Notes: generated from the sequence alone by a model not told the origin. Positions 46,373 through 59,906 are shown, numbered from the stretch's first letter. The stretch is DNA of 64,000 nucleotides from Marsupella aquatica (GCA_973895155.1 OZ316897.1:19654001-19718000); one strand, 5' to 3'. Numbers and translations are program-made.

Positions 46373-47700
46373 TCAGGTGTCAAGTGGGTGACCGTCTAAG
46401 GTAGTCAAGGAAACCGAACCGTTAGCCCAGATTTGGGTAACTTGATAAGGACCAATCCAATGGGTATGGAGTTTCCCAGGAAATAACATATAATGGGAAT
46501 CAAAGACTAATGCTAAATTGCCAACATCTAAATTCATGACTCGTAGCTTTTGATCATAAACAAGCTTACGCTTGTTCTGAATTGTAGTTGTATGGTCTAA
46601 CGCTAAAAGTCTAACTTCTTCTAATTTGACAATATCAGAAAAACTATGTGGGAGACTAGCCGCTGGAGAGAGACGGTGGGATACCAAGAGTCGTTCTGTC
46701 GGGAAGGAGAATTCAATAGGAATAATACTGTCCAGGCCATAAGTCAAGTAGAAGGGAGTGTGAAGGTTTGTAATTTTCTCGGCAGTACGGTAAGCCCATA
46801 ATGCAGAATGTAACTTCACATCCCAGTCTGTCTTGTGAGACTCCACTATCTTATTCAGGATCTTGCCCATAATGCCATTAGCTCTTTCCATTAAGCCATT
46901 AGCTCTGGGGTTGTAAGGAGTAGTTTTGCGATGCTTGATAAGAAATGTGTTAGTAATTAACTCCTATCGCTTACCAACTCCAAAGGACACCCGAACCGAG
47001 TAATAATGTGCTCAAAGAGAAATACAGTCGTTGTTGTAGCATCATTCTTGCGAGTGGCTTTAGCCTCCACCCATTTGGTGGCATAATCAGTGGCCAGAAT
47101 AATGTATTTACTTCAGCTTGTCTGAGCTGCTAGTGAAATTGGGCCAATAAAATCAATACCCCATTTCTCAAATGGTGTCAAAGGCAGGATGGGCGTAAGA
47201 GGCCATTTGGAACTAGCAGTGGGTTTGCCTAGTCTTTGACAGGGGTCACACGTCTTTAATAAAGTTGTAAGTATCTCTATGCATGGTAGGCCACCAATAC
47301 CCAGCATCCAAAATTTTCTTTACAGTAGTATTGACAGCATAATGGCCACCTGTTTCTCCAGAATGTAAAGCTTCAATTACTTGTGGGAGTTCCTTGATCT
47401 CCAGAAATCGTCGCATCTTCTGATCAGGACCTTGTTTAAACAAAGTGCCCTGAAGGATAGTATAAGATCCCACCTTATGTGCAAAAACAGCTCGTTCTTC
47501 CGCATTAAGGCCTTCAAGAAAACTACCATGAATCAACATGTGCACAATATCGAAATACCGTGAAGACTCTCTTTCAATGTGCCACAAATGCTCATCTGGG
47601 AATTCATCAGAAAGATTATGCTGATTCTCTGGCCCGGGTAAGCGAGATAAGAAATCAGCATTTTCATGATGTTTGCCAAGTCGTACCTGAACTTCATAAT
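46373..47700 (-). pseudogene. Integrase region of the retrotransposon pol
   Basis: The HHCC zinc-binding block (HSGETGGHYAVN to CDPCQRLGKP) is split by a frameshift near 47280. The DDE core shows WGIDFIGP, then ATDYATKWVEA, then the NPRANGLMERANG block with the Glu. Stops or shifts occur near 47113 and 46965. The C-terminal part (to 46373) contains a GPYQV-type domain. No chromodomain is seen. It is inactive as it stands. Confidence 0.85.
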
Positions 47701-49006
47701 CGAATTCCTAGAGTAATAAAACCCACCGTGCTACACGTCTTGAGAGGTCAACTTGGTTAACCAAATACTTTCAAGAATTATGATCGGTGTGAAAAATAAC
47801 TTGATACCCCAGTAAATAGTGCCGAAACTTCTTGCAAGCAAACACAATAGCAAGAGCTTCACGTTCAGTGATTGAGTAATTTTTCTCTACTACACTCATT
47901 TGTTGACTGGCATAATAAATTGGGTGATCCCGATTCTCAGGATCTTTTTGACTAAGATTAGCACCAATACAGAAGGCAGAAGAATCAATGAAGACATGAA
48001 ACTTCTTAGTCCAATCCGGGGGTGACAGAATAGGTGCAGAGATTAATCGATCTTTGAGCAACTGGAATGCCTGCTGCCGATCCTCATTCCACGCATATTC
48101 CACATCATTTTTTAACAAGCCGGTTAAGGGAAAAGCAATATCAGCATGCTTATAAATAAATCGACGATAGTATCCCACATGCCCCAGGAAAGCACGAAGT
48201 TGCTTCAAATCAGTTGGTGGTTGTAACTCCACAATCACCCTAACTTTATCCTTATCAACTTCTATGTCGCGTTGCAAAATAACATGGCCTAGCAAGATTC
48301 CCTCTTTCATGCCAATAAAACACTCTTCTGGGTGTAGACAAAGTTGGGCCTCTCTGCACTTCCGAAATGTCTTTTCTAAATGCACCATGTGTTCAGCAGC
48401 CGATCCATAAACACATAAGTCATCAATAAAAATCTCCATGAAATGCCGCAACTACTCCTGAAAAATAATCATCATAATGCGCTGGAAGGTACCCGGGGCA
48501 TTACACAGACCAAAAGGCATCATGGTAAATGCATACGTGCCCCAATCAGTGGTGAACGTAGTCTTGTCACGGTCCTCCTTTCGTATGGACACCTGGTTAT
48601 AACCAGAGTACCCATCTAAGAAACTGTACAGCTCATGAAGAGCCACCAAATCAACTACCAAATCAAAAAATGGCAAAGGATAATGATCTTTCCGAGTGGC
48701 AGCGTTCAGTTTCCGAAAGTCTTGACAAACTCAAATTTTTGTTTTACCATCTGGCCTTGGCTTCTTGGGAACAATGACTATGGGTGAGACCCATTCACTA
48801 CTCAGGACCGGATAGATAAATCCAGCAGAGGTGAGCTTGTCTAGCTCTTCTTTGACTAGAATGGAATACTTGGGGTTCAAATGGTACTGCCTCTGACGGA
48901 CAGGTACTGCTCCTTCCATGAGATCAATGCGGTGTTCTCCCAAATGTGGATGGATACCTTTTAAGTCGGAGTGACTCCAAGTGAAGACATCTTTATACTG
49001 GGTCAA
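47701..49006 (-). pseudogene. Reverse transcriptase and RNase H region of pol
   Basis: RT begins near 49006 with the SEWVSPIVIVPKK fingers block. The palm has FLDGYSGYNQV, then MPFGLCNAPGTFQR, then the active site FIDD near 48430 (usual form YVDD). RNase H of the RVT_3 type follows with FIDSSAFCIGANLSQ, the EREALAIVF helix and HTDHNS. Stops at about 48730, 48452, 47771 and 47709 break the frame, all otherwise in the same frame. Confidence 0.9.
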
Positions 49007-49266
49007 TAAACTGATATACTGTTCCCGCAGCTTCCCTTAGATGTGTTTACCAATATTCAAAAACTTGCCTGGCTCAATTTTGACATTCTGACACGCCTTA
49101 GAATCCACAATTCCATCTGTGAGATTTGCCGGCTGAAGCTCAAGTTCGGAGATGTCCGGTTCAAATGGCCCAGGGGTGGACGTCATTCCTATACCATGGC
49201 TAGGGCCTTCAGTAACATTCATAACAGGAGGGCTGGCTACTGCTGAACAAGATTCCGATGTGGAAG

Positions 49267-51377
49267 TTAATTGTCAGGAAGGCCTGGTCGCGGTAATAGG
49301 GGTGTCTGACAAATAAACCTCCAAGTAACGAACTTCCTCCAATTCATTTCTAGTGGCTGCAAGACAAGCGAAGAGGTCAAAAAATCCAAAGTGTACCCAT
49401 CATCAGTTTGTGTTTCTCCAAAATGTGGTTCCGGAATCCAACTAACAGTCACCTTAGGCTTCCCAAATGACAGTTCTTGGGATTGCCAATTGACTTGCAC
49501 TTGAGCTTTGTATAACCAAGGCCGGCCCAACAGAACAGGAAAGCTGGAAGGTATTTCCGGATTAATGACCACATAGTCCAAAAGAAAAGGAACACCAGCA
49601 ATCAAAGTTTCCACTTGGCTCAATTTCCCAACCGGAACAACACGAGACTGATCTGCCATGCGCAAAATTTTCGGTGTGGGCTCAAACTTGGTGAACCCCA
49701 GATTAAACGCCACGGGCTGAGTAATCAGATTAACACTGGCTCCCCCATCCACAGGAACTCTTCTGATGACACACCCCTGAATTTGGACCTCAATTTCCAT
49801 GGGTCCTTTGTCCTCACCTTCCGTTCGTAGTACATCTACAGAAGGTAATTTCTTCTTCCTCCATTTTCCTGCTAGTAGTCCTCTCAGTTGCCGTCGATAA
49901 ACTGGATTATCCTGTAATAGTTCCCCAATGGTGATACGAGCAGGATGATTCTTGACATCTTCCACAACATTATAACCTTGATTTTTCAGTGGTGCCTTAG
50001 TTTCTACTACCAATGGCGGATTTGGGGGCCTCTCTTGCTCCTTGACTAGCTCCTCCAAGTGGTCTTTCACCTCCGAAGAGATATCTGGTAAGAAGTACTT
50101 TGGATCATATCTATCATATGCAGGGTCGTCTTCTTTTGGCAGTACTTCCTCACATGGCAAGCGCTTATTATTCTTGGAAGCTTTCGAGGCCTTTTGATGC
50201 TCATGCTTCTTGGATTCCTTTTTCTTCGAACGAGTAGTTGCAAAGATATTAGTCAGAACTCTATCCCTGTTCTGGACTCGGTCGTTTGGTATACCAACTA
50301 CTTCAGGTTTCACCAAGTGACTCACCAGAACATCCGGCACTACCCCTGATACGGGCTGGTGAAACAGGGAGTCTGGCTTTAATTCCACCTGATTTATATC
50401 CATATGTTGAATAAAGTTACACTGCTCCACCTCTTTAGAATAAACCATTCGGACTTTAGCTTCAGGCCGACTTGCTTCTTTAACTGGTTCTTGAGCAAAT
50501 CGAACCATCAGTCTAGGTTTAGCCGGATTTGGGCATTCCACAGGTAGGTGCCCTTCCTTCACACAGTTTCCACAAACAGGGGTATAACCCACTTCTTGCT
50601 TAGGATAAGGACACTGTGGAGAATAATGGTCGCGTTGCCCACAATTCCAGCAAGCCCCTTTTTGACGCGCCACTCCCTAGGTAGGTGGATATCCTCCCGG
50701 TGGTCCCATTGGTGGTCTTGGTACTGGTCTATTGAAGGCGGTCTTAGGCGGTCCCCAATTCGCCATGGGAGGTGGAGCTGGCGGAAAGTACTGTCCGGTG
50801 GGTGTTGTTTGGACAGTATATGCGGGGTCATACTCATACTCCTCAACCTCCTCCTGACCATCTACGTAATTCACAGGAAATCGCAATGTGGGACACTCAT
50901 TCGGGTAATGGCCCTGCTGGCTGCATCGGGTACACCATACATTCATTCTCATGGGAGATGGCAGCCTCCGTACAGGTTTCACGGCTGCGATATTGACATT
51001 TAATTTGGACAATTGGCCAGAGAGTTCTTCCATCATGCGATCCATCTTCTTCTGGTTTGGGCTTTTGCCCTTCACCTTGGTGGGGGCCTTCCTCTTTTTA
51101 GGGGCAGTGGGTTCTGAATCGGAACTTGAGCTCGAACTATCACTGGTACTCGAGTTCATACTCTCATCATCCTCACTAATGCTGCTTTCACTCGATTCTT
51201 CCTCTGAGTCAGATTTAGACCTTGCCCGTTTCTTCTTCTTCCGTTTGTCTTTCTTCAGATCCTTCTTAACTCGCTTTCTCTCAGAAATTTCCGAGTCCAC
51301 ATACTTCTGGGCTGCCTCTTGTACCTCTTCCAGAGTTGTGCCGCCTTCTCTTCTCACATAACGGGCAATCCAGGAAG
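49267..51377 (-). pseudogene. gag C-terminal part (zinc knuckles) and aspartic protease
   Basis: The left half of the split gag resumes at 51377. It has a Lys/Ser/Asp-rich region and a CCHC knuckle (CTRCSQQGHYPNEC). A TAG at 50679-50677 follows, then in the same frame two more knuckles (CWNCGQRDHYSPQC and CGNCVKEGHLPVEC). The protease follows with VDGGASVNLI and VLLGRPWL. Three CCHC knuckles are more than the usual one or two. The TAG between the first and second could be decay or a readthrough site; given the other stops, decay is likelier. Confidence 0.85.
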
Positions 51378-51382
51378 GTAAA

Positions 51383-52390
51383 TGTGGTGCGTCCCACGGC
51401 TCCCTAAACCCAAGAAACCCCCCAGCTCAAGCCGATTCCCGCAGGTTTCGCGCTTGGCGAGGCCGTTTCCGCGGCTTAGCGGCATGGGACGCTGCTAACC
51501 TTCTACTACTACTATTAACATTTTACACACATATACTGGACAGATCCTTCATCGGGTCATGAGATACGTAGCCGGCCTAATCTAGGCCTTCCCCTGTCTT
51601 CCCCTCCGTCTTGTTAGGTATGTTTGGATTCCGCCACCGGAATGATCCCCAATAGGCTTGGTTAAGCCGCTAAGACCTCTCTCAGCTCGACACATCCAAC
51701 TCTCACTCCCCTGCTTACTTTCCTTCCTTCTGGTTGATGTGGGCACTCTTCACACAAGTTAATGCGACACACAAATAGCAAAATGACTCATTCTGACTGA
51801 GTCATACCATGCACTTGCCATACAAACAGTACATCTCATACACAAGTTCTGCGAACTAAGCCGTGAGGCCAACTCTATTCAGCTCTTAGGCATGAGGAAA
51901 CATGAATATACACAAGGGTCATTGTATGACTAACCGAGAGCTTCTCGTACTACTTGATCCCAGCCCGGCTGGTGCAAACTAAAAACTTGCTAAAGAAGAG
52001 GCCCTGAGCTCCCCGCTGCCCAGGTACTTATCCTGGTAGTGGATCCGCCATTCTTTGCATCGTAAGCCTAATCTACTTAACAGTAATCTACTTGCCCGAA
52101 TCTACCTATGTACAGCAAGGCAGGAGCACAAGTGTTGCTCCTACCAGTGGAACCGCAATCCCACTAAGCTAAGTGTCAGGGCCGCTCCTGGTCCTGATCC
52201 TAATCCTAAACTTGGAGATCAGCGCCCGCCCTGCCCACTCACGCCTCCTCCCTCCACGTCCGCCCTCCCTAAAAGGAACGGCGCCCTTGCACCGTCACGA
52301 CACCGGTGGTGGATCCTTAATGGACGCCCCCAACGCTTCCTCCTCAGCCACTGCCGTAGGTTCATTCTCTGACAGATTACCTGCCCTTGA
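51383..52390 (-). repeat. 3' non-coding repeat of unit 1
   Basis: About 1 kb starting TGTGGTGCGTCCCA. It is nearly identical to 55238-56160. Confidence 0.88.
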
Positions 52391-55237
52391 CTAAGTCAAC
52401 TCTCCATCGGCCTGACTGGGTCCACCATCGGCGTCGGCATCGGCTCGGGAACCGGTTACGGCCTCAGCCACGGCTTGGGTCTCCCCGGCCTGCTCAAGAG
52501 GCGGATCTGGAATACCGGCCTCATTACTGAGTAGTTCGGCTTGGGCCGCACCACCCCCATCTGTGATGATAGCGGGATATATTGCTGTATCCATGCCGGA
52601 GGATGGTGCTGGTTCTACCTCTTTGGTCACCACGGCTTGTGGAGTCGGATTACTCCTTGACCCTAAAGGTTTCCGCTTCTTCTTCTTTTCTGGTTCGGCA
52701 GTTGGTCCCTTCCCCTTCCCACTTACTTCCGGCACTGGTGCAGGTGGCGCGGCTTTTTCTTCGGCCAGTACCACTCCTGGTAACTTGGTTGCCCCAATTG
52801 GAGTTGGGCCTGATGAAGACAAGCACTTAAATACTGCGGCTTGTTTCTTCAGCCGCTCCGTTTGGTTGTCGGCCCGCCGCTGGAGGTTCTCCATCTTCCT
52901 CGTGATTTCCTCCAACTCCTCCTGGGTCTCATCCAGGTCCTTGCGTGCCTCCTCTAGTTCCTTCTGGGCTTCCTCTCGTTCTTGTTTCAAGGTAGTCCTC
53001 TCCTCCTGGGTTGCTCTTAGCTCCTTGTCGAGCTCTGCAATGATGACAGACTCCATCTGGTTCATCTTGGCGTAAGTCTGTTCGAGCATCTCGTCCTTCT
53101 CCCTTAGGTCGGCCTTGAAGCTGGCCGTCAGGGACGCAAGCTCCTGCTGCAGCGCCATAATCCCTTGATAGGATTTCCCTAACTCGGCCTCCTTCTGCTC
53201 AAGGGCTCCGCGGATTTTCTCGAGCTCCCCTTTCAACGCCCATTCCTTTCTTTGGGTCTCCGCCATGGCCCGGCTGTTGGCTGTTATATGGGCCTCCTCT
53301 ATATTCTTCAGCTCTTGCTTCCACTTCTCCCTCTCTTTGATCGTGTCGGCCAACTCTCCCTGCGTCTGAGTCAGTTTATCCTTGATATTCTGATTATCAG
53401 CCTGCGCGGTGTCCAACTGCCCCTGCATGATGTTCAGCTCATGTCGTTTAATCCGCAGTTCATCTTGGGCTTTCTTGGCCGCCCTTAGATCTTCAATCTC
53501 GGCTTCCATCCTCCTAAGCCGCCGAATGACCTCGTCCTTCTTGCTTCTCTCTAAAGCCACCGCTTCTTCTAATTGGTGCTTCTCCAACTGCTCCCTATGG
53601 AAAAAGGGTCCTACCTCCAACTCCTCTCCAAAGATGCCGAGCGCAAGTTCCCCACACATCTCACCATACTCCATGGCTCTATTCTTAGCGTAGGTGGAGT
53701 AAGTAGAAGTAATCGGCATCGCCCATCGCGGCCTCTGCTCCCAAGCCGTCTTGCGGATCTCTTCAATCGTGGCTAGAGGTTTGCTTCCTTTTTTGGCTAG
53801 CCGCCTGATGTCCTCCGGCCAATCTCCTCCTGGTAAATCCTTTTCCCTAGCCAGGGCTGCCTCCTCTTCCTGCTTGATTCGCTCCTGAAATTCCTGCACC
53901 GTCTGTTTTATGCCGTCGAAGCTCGGGGGAGCAACATCTGGTGGGGGAGACTCAGGGCTACTCTGCTGGTTGGGGTCCCCTCGCACTACCCTTGGAAGTG
54001 TGGGGACAAACCGGCCACAGGTCCTTACTCCTGGGACGTGATGGTCCGACCCATAGCCGGAATTATCATGGCTGCAGTCCTCCACTGCCTCCTCTACTTC
54101 TTGGCCGTCCGGCTTCTCCCTCTCCTCTTCGTCGGTAGGAGCTTCAGGCAATTCTGCCTCAGATTCGGAGCTTGAGATTCCCACATACATTTGAACACCG
54201 GGCTTGGATTCCGGCCTGATTCTCTCCTTGTCTCTAGCAAAGGGGTTTTCTCTTGTGAGCCGGTGTAGGCCTACCTCTGTAGTAGTGTCCTGCATTGTTG
54301 CCGTTGCCGTTGTTGTTGCCGATGCCGATTTCTTTTCGTTCTCCAGTAGTTTCAGCAGACTCTGCATGCCTGGTTGTTGCATCGGCAAGTCCTCCTTCTT
54401 GGGCCTAAACACCTGCTCGATCGTAGGGCTAACAGGTGGTTGAGGCTTCTCAGCCAACGGCCTCGGCGTTGGAGCTTCCTCGGGTGCCCTTACCTGCAGG
54501 GGAAGTACTGGGGCAAAAGTCTGACCTCTGGCATACTGGCACAACAGCGGCATGTGATAGCCAAGCCGCGACATGCTCCCCATGCCGATTACCTGCTGCT
54601 CCTCCTTTAAGATCTTCTTCAATTGGTTGAGGAGGTACCCGTTGTAGTCCCGGCTTGGGTCTGGCCTTTCTGCCAGATAGACCTGTGCCTTGCCGATCTC
54701 TGCCCTTGGCAAGTTACAATGCATGGTCACCCGCAAGAAGTCGATCATCTCTCCTATGTGCGGGTTGGTGCAGGTGTTCCGGAAGAAGCCATTCTTCGTT
54801 GATGGCCCGGGGAACGACCGGAACTCCTTGTCAGGCAAGGTCTTCCTGGTATCAACTTTGGTCTTATTGCCTATCGGCAAGCCAAACACTTCGGCAATTA
54901 CCTTGGGAGTAAGATAGAAATCCTTCCCATATATCCTCGTGCAATTGGTCTCGGGTTCCCATGACCCCACAAATTCTAATAGGTCTGACTCCGGTACCTC
55001 CGGCTTCAGCCATGGTAATCTTACAAAGGCCTCTAAGCCGGATCCGGCCATGAAGCCTTGGTACTTCTTGGTCTGCATGGCCGTGAAGCATGCATCCTCC
55101 TCCCGTGCAAAATGTAGTTGCACCTCCACCGGTAGGGTTGCCGCCCAGCCCTTCCAGGTGTCATCCCTGGTTGGAATGGCCTTGATGGGATCGACCTCCT
55201 CCTCTTCGGCTTCTCCCTGCCTCCTGCTCTGCTGCTC
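52391..55237 (-). pseudogene. Mobile-domain/coiled-coil protein, unit 1 (5' truncated)
   Basis: The open frame runs from the unit boundary at 55237 to 52391 (912 residues from 55129) with no stop. It has the mobile-domain block FVRLPWLKPEVPES, RIYGKDFYLTPKVIAEVFGLPIGN. A Pro-rich and acidic linker and a ~250-residue coiled coil (about residues 530-780) follow, then an Ala/Pro/Lys-rich tail with the KKKKRK nuclear-signal-like cluster. Compared with unit 2 it lacks about 230 N-terminal residues, replaced by the second unit's terminal sequence. No enzymatic motif is seen. A Gag-like or DNA-binding role is possible. Confidence 0.65.
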
Positions 55238-56159
55238 GTGTGGTGCGTCCCATGGCTCCCTAAACCCAAGAAACCCCCCAGCTCAAGCCGATTCCCGCAG
55301 GTTTCGTGCTTGGCGAGGCCGTTTCCGCGGCTTAGCGGCATGGGACGCTGCTAACCTTCTACTACTACTATTAACATTTTACACACATATACTGGACAGA
55401 TCCTTCATCGGGTCATGAGATACGTAGCCGGCCTAATATAGGCCTTCCCTTGTCTTCCCCTGTCTTCCCCTCCGTCTTGTTAGGTATGTTTGGATTCCGC
55501 CGCCGGAATGATCCCCAATAGGCTTGGTTAAGCCGCTAAGACCTCTCTCAGCTCGACACATCCAACTATCACTCCCCTGCTTACTTTCCTTCCTTCTGTT
55601 GATGTGGGCACTCTTCACACAAGTTAATGCGACACACAAATAGCAAAATGACTCATTCTGACTGAGTCATACCATGCACTTGCCATACAAACAGTACATC
55701 TCATACACAAGTTCTGCGAACTAAGCCGTGAGGCCAACTCTATTCAACTCTTAGGCATGAGGAAACATGAATATACACAAGGGTCACTGTATGACTAACC
55801 GAGAGCTTCTCGTACTACTTGATCCCAGCCCGGCTGGTGCAAACTAAAAACTTGCTAAAGAAGAGGCCCTGAGCTCCCCGCTGCCCAGGTACTTATCCTG
55901 GTAGTGGATCCGCCATTCTTTGCATCGTAAGCCTAATCTACCTGACAGTAATCTACTTGCCCGAATCTACCTATGTACAGCAAGGCAGGAGCACAAGTGT
56001 TGCTCCTACCAGTGGAACCGCAATCCCACTAAGCTAAGTGTCAGGGCCGCTCCTGGTTCTGATCCTAATCCTAAACGTGGAGATCCGCGCCCGGTCTGCC
56101 CACTCACGCCTCCTCCCTCCACGTCCGCCCTCCCTAAAAGGAACGGCGCCCTTGCACCG
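55238..56159 (-). repeat. 3' non-coding repeat of unit 2
   Basis: Starts TGTGGTGCGTCCCA directly after CTGCTGCTCG, where unit 1 breaks off. It has the same content as 51383-52390 apart from small changes such as an extra TGTCTTCCCC near 55455. Confidence 0.88.
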
Positions 56160-59100
56160 TCACGACACCGGTGGTGGATCCTCAATGGATGCCCCCAACA
56201 CTTCCTCCTCAGCCACTGCCGTTGGCCCGCCTACTGACAGATTACCTGCCCTTGACCGAGTCAACTTTCCATCGGCCTGACTGGGTCCACCTTCGGCTTC
56301 AGCCTCGACACCGGCCTCGGCAATACCCATGGCTTCGGCCTCAGCCACTCCCACGGCTTCGGCTTTAGCCACTCCCTCGGCTTCGGCCTCCCCTTCCCCT
56401 AGGGTAGTTGGATCCTTAGCCGTGACCCTGTCTGGGGTCGGTGTTGGGTCTACCTCCTTGATCACCACGGCCTGTGAAGTCGTATTACTCCTTGACCCTG
56501 GAGGTTTCCGCTTCTTCTTCGTTGGTGGCTCGGCAGCTGGTCCCTTCCCCTTCCCACTTATTTCCGGCACTGGTGCAGTTGACGCGGCTTGTCCTTCGGC
56601 AATTACCACCCCTGGTAACTGGTTTGTCCCAACGGGAGATGGACCTGCTGCAGCTAAGCATTTAAATACTGCGGCTTGTTTCTTCAGCCGCTCTGTTTGG
56701 TTGTCGGCCCGCCGCTGTAGGTTCTCCATCTTCCTCGTGATTTCCTCCAACTCCTCTTGGGTTTCATCCAGGTCCTTACGTGCCCCCTCCAGCTCGGTTT
56801 TGGCCTCCTCCTGCTCCCTGTGGGCTTCCTCCAATTCCTTCTTCAAGGTAGCCCTCTCCTCCTGGGTTGCTCTTAGCTCCTTGTCGAGCTCTGCAATGAT
56901 GACAGACTCCATCTGGTTCATCTTGGCGTAAGTCTGTTCGAGCATCTCGTCCTTCTCCCTTAGGTCGGCCTTGAAGCTGGCCGTCAGGGACGCAAGCTCC
57001 TGCTGCAGCGCCATAATCCCTTGATAGGATTTCCCTAACTCGACCTCCTTCTGCTCAAGGGCTCCGCGGATTTTCTCGAGCTCCCCTTTCAACGCCCATT
57101 CCTTTCTTTGGGTCTCCGCCATGGCCCGGCTGTTGGCTGTTATGTGGGCCTCCTCTGTATTCTTCAGCTCTTGCTTCCACTTCTCCCTCTCTTTGATCGT
57201 GTCGGCCAACTCTTCCTGCGTCTGAGTCAGTTTATCCTTGATATTCTGATTATCAGCCTGCGCGGCGTCCAACTACCCCTGCATGATGTTCAGCTCATGT
57301 CGTTTAATCTGCAGTTCATCTTGGGCTCTCTTGGCCGCCCTTAGATCTTCAATCTCGGCTTCCATCCTCCTAAGCCGCCGAATGACCTCGTCCTTCTTGC
57401 TTCTCTCTAAAGCCACCGCTTCTTCTAATTGGTGCTTCTCCAACTGCTCCCTATGAAAAAAGGGTCCTACCTCCAACTCCTCTCCAAAGATGCCGAGCGC
57501 AAGTTCCCCACACATCTCACCATACTCCATGGCTCTATTCTTAGCGTAGGTGGAGTAAGTAGAAGTGATCGGCATCGCCCATCGTGGCCTCTGCTCCCAC
57601 GCCGTCCTGCGGATCTCTTCAATCGTGGCTAGAGGTTTGCTTCCTTTTTCGGCTAGCCGCCTGATGTCCTCCGGCCAATCTCCTCCTGGTAAATCCTTTT
57701 CCTTAGCCAGGGCGGCCTCCTCCTCCTGCTTGATTCGCTCCTGAAATTCCTGCACCGTCTGTTTTATGCCGTCGAAGCTCGGGGGAGCAACATCTGGTGG
57801 GGGAGACTCAGGGCTACTCTGCTGGTTGGGGTCCCCTCGCACTACCCTTGGAAGTGTGGGGACAAACCGGCCACAGGTCCTTACTCCTGGAACGTGATGG
57901 TCCGACCCATAGCCGGAATTATCATGGCTGCAGTCCTCCACTGCCTCCTCTACCTCTTGGACGTCCGGCTTCTCCCTCTCCTCTTCCTCGGTAGGAGCTT
58001 CAGGCAATTCTGCCTCAGATTCGGAGCTTGAGGTTCCCACGTACATTCGAACACCTGGCTTGGATTCCGGCCTGATTCTCTTCTTGTCTCCAGCAAAGGG
58101 GTTTTCTCTTGTGAGCCGGTGTAGGCCTACCTCTGTAGTAGTGTCCTGCATTGTTGCCATTGCCGTTGTTGTTGCCGATGCCGATTTCTTTTCTTTCTCC
58201 AGTAGTTTCAGCAGACTCTGCATGCCTGGTTGCTGCATCGGCAAGTCTTCCTTCCTGGGCCTAAACACCTGCTTGATCGTAGGACTAACAGGTGGTTGAG
58301 GCTTCTCAGCCAACGGCCTCGGCGTTGGAGCTTCCTCGGGTGCCCTTACCTGCAAGGGAAGTACCGGGGCAAAAGTCTGACCTCTGGCATACCGGCACAA
58401 CAGCGGCATGTGATAGCCAAGCCGCGACACGTTTCCCATGCCGATTACCTGCTGCTCCTCCTTTAAGATCTTCTTCAATTGGTTGAGGAGGTACCCGTTG
58501 TAGTCCCGGCTTGGGTCTGGCCTTTCTGCCAGATAGACCTGTGCTTTGCCGATCTCTGCCCTCGGCAAGTTACAATGCATGGTCACCCGCAAGAAGTCGA
58601 TCATCTCTCCTATGTGCGGGTTGGTGCAGGTGTTCCGGAAGAAGCCATTCTTCGTTGATGGCCCGGGGAACGACCGGAACTCCTTGTCAAGCAAGGTCTT
58701 CCTGGTATCAACTTTGGTCTTATTGCCTATCGGCAAGCCAAACACTTCGGCAATTACCTTGGGAGTAAGATAGAAATCCTTCCCATATATCCTCGTGCAA
58801 TTGGTCTCGGGTTCCCATGACCCCACAAATTCTAATAGGTCTGACTCCGGTACCTCCGGCTTCAGCCATGGTAATCTTACAAAGGCCTCCAAGCCGGATC
58901 CGGCCATGAAGCCTTGGTACTTCTTGGTCTGCATGGCCGTAAAGCATGCATCCTCCTCCCGTGCAAAATGTAGTTGCACCTCCACCGGTAGGGTTGCCGC
59001 CCAGCCCTTCCAGGTGTCATCCCTGGTTGGAATGGCCTTGATGGGATCGACCTCCTCCTCTTCGGCTTCTCCCTGCCCCTTGCTCTGCTGCTCGGCTGGC

Positions 59101-59786
59101 TTCTTTGGTGCCGCCGACCTCGTTCTTTTTGCCGGGGTGGCTTCATCGTTGACGGCCCCCTTCCTCTTCATCTCTGCTGCCGTGGAGGTTTCTCCTAGCA
59201 CCGTTGCCTGGGTCCACCTTTCCGTGCTACCCTTTAATTCCCAGTGTATGTCGTTGCAGTTCTTGATGGCCTCTCGGATGCCGACGACGCTGTCTTTGCA
59301 AAACAGAAGATCGTCGAGTTGATTGGAAGTAGGCGTCCACAGGAACTCGTCCTTGATGAGTTCGCCTCCTAAGAAAGCCGTCTTGTGCAACTCCCACAAT
59401 CGAGCGAGCTCCTGCCGTTCTCGAGCTGCCCTTTCTGACTCCTCGTCCTCGTAAGTCTTGATGTACTCAGTTGCCCGTTCGAACAGGCATCCCCAGAAAT
59501 GTGCCGCTTGATTGACGTTGCTCATACCCTCCTTAGGTCGATCGTCGGTATCTACTCTCTCCCCGAGTGCTTGCCTAAGCAGCTGACAGTAGTTGGCCTC
59601 CCGTAGTCGTCTGCCTAGTTCGTGCTCGCAAATGAGCCACCATCTCCTGCAAGCGCTCCTTACCCCTCTCCTCTGCCGGTCCTTCTTCCCGTTGATCCTT
59701 CCTAGCCGCCGACGCTTAACGCGCCCTAACCCTAATCGAGTTTTCACCCTCAGTGTCCTTACCTCCGGCCTCGGCCCGGGTTCCAT
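56160..59786 (-). pseudogene. Mobile-domain/coiled-coil protein, unit 2 (full length, one stop)
   Basis: One frame runs from 59786 to 56160 with a single TAG at 57275-57273, where unit 1 has CAG (Gln). The N-terminal 230 residues, missing in unit 1, are Arg-rich, then helical, ending with a KRTRSAAPKK cluster. The mobile domain and coiled coil are almost identical to unit 1. The tail has diverged into short Ala/Glu/Val repeats (AEAxGVAEAEA). Apart from the stop it is about 1208 residues long. Confidence 0.7.
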
Positions 59787-59906
59787 GGTTGCCCCTAATG
59801 GTTTATATTTTCCTTGTTTTGTCCCTATACTAAGGTGTTCCTAGGGTGCCTTCCTGCTTTACCCACTTAACTGGCCAAGTGATTCCTGTCTAGGCATCAC
59901 AGTAAA

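Larger units (their letters stand above)
51383..59901 (-). mobile_element. 8.5-kb TGTGGTGC...GCATCACA insertion in gag, TSD GTAAA
   Basis: It starts TGTGGTGCG and ends GGCATCACA, with GTAAA at 51378-51382 and 59902-59906. Removing it with one GTAAA copy brings the two halves of gag back into one frame. Inside are two near-identical units in the same direction: unit 1 (51383-55237) lacks its right part, and unit 2 (55238-59901) reaches the true right end. Each has a ~1-kb GC-rich 3' region and a mobile-domain/coiled-coil ORF. No LTR, primer site or pol is seen. Confidence 0.88.
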
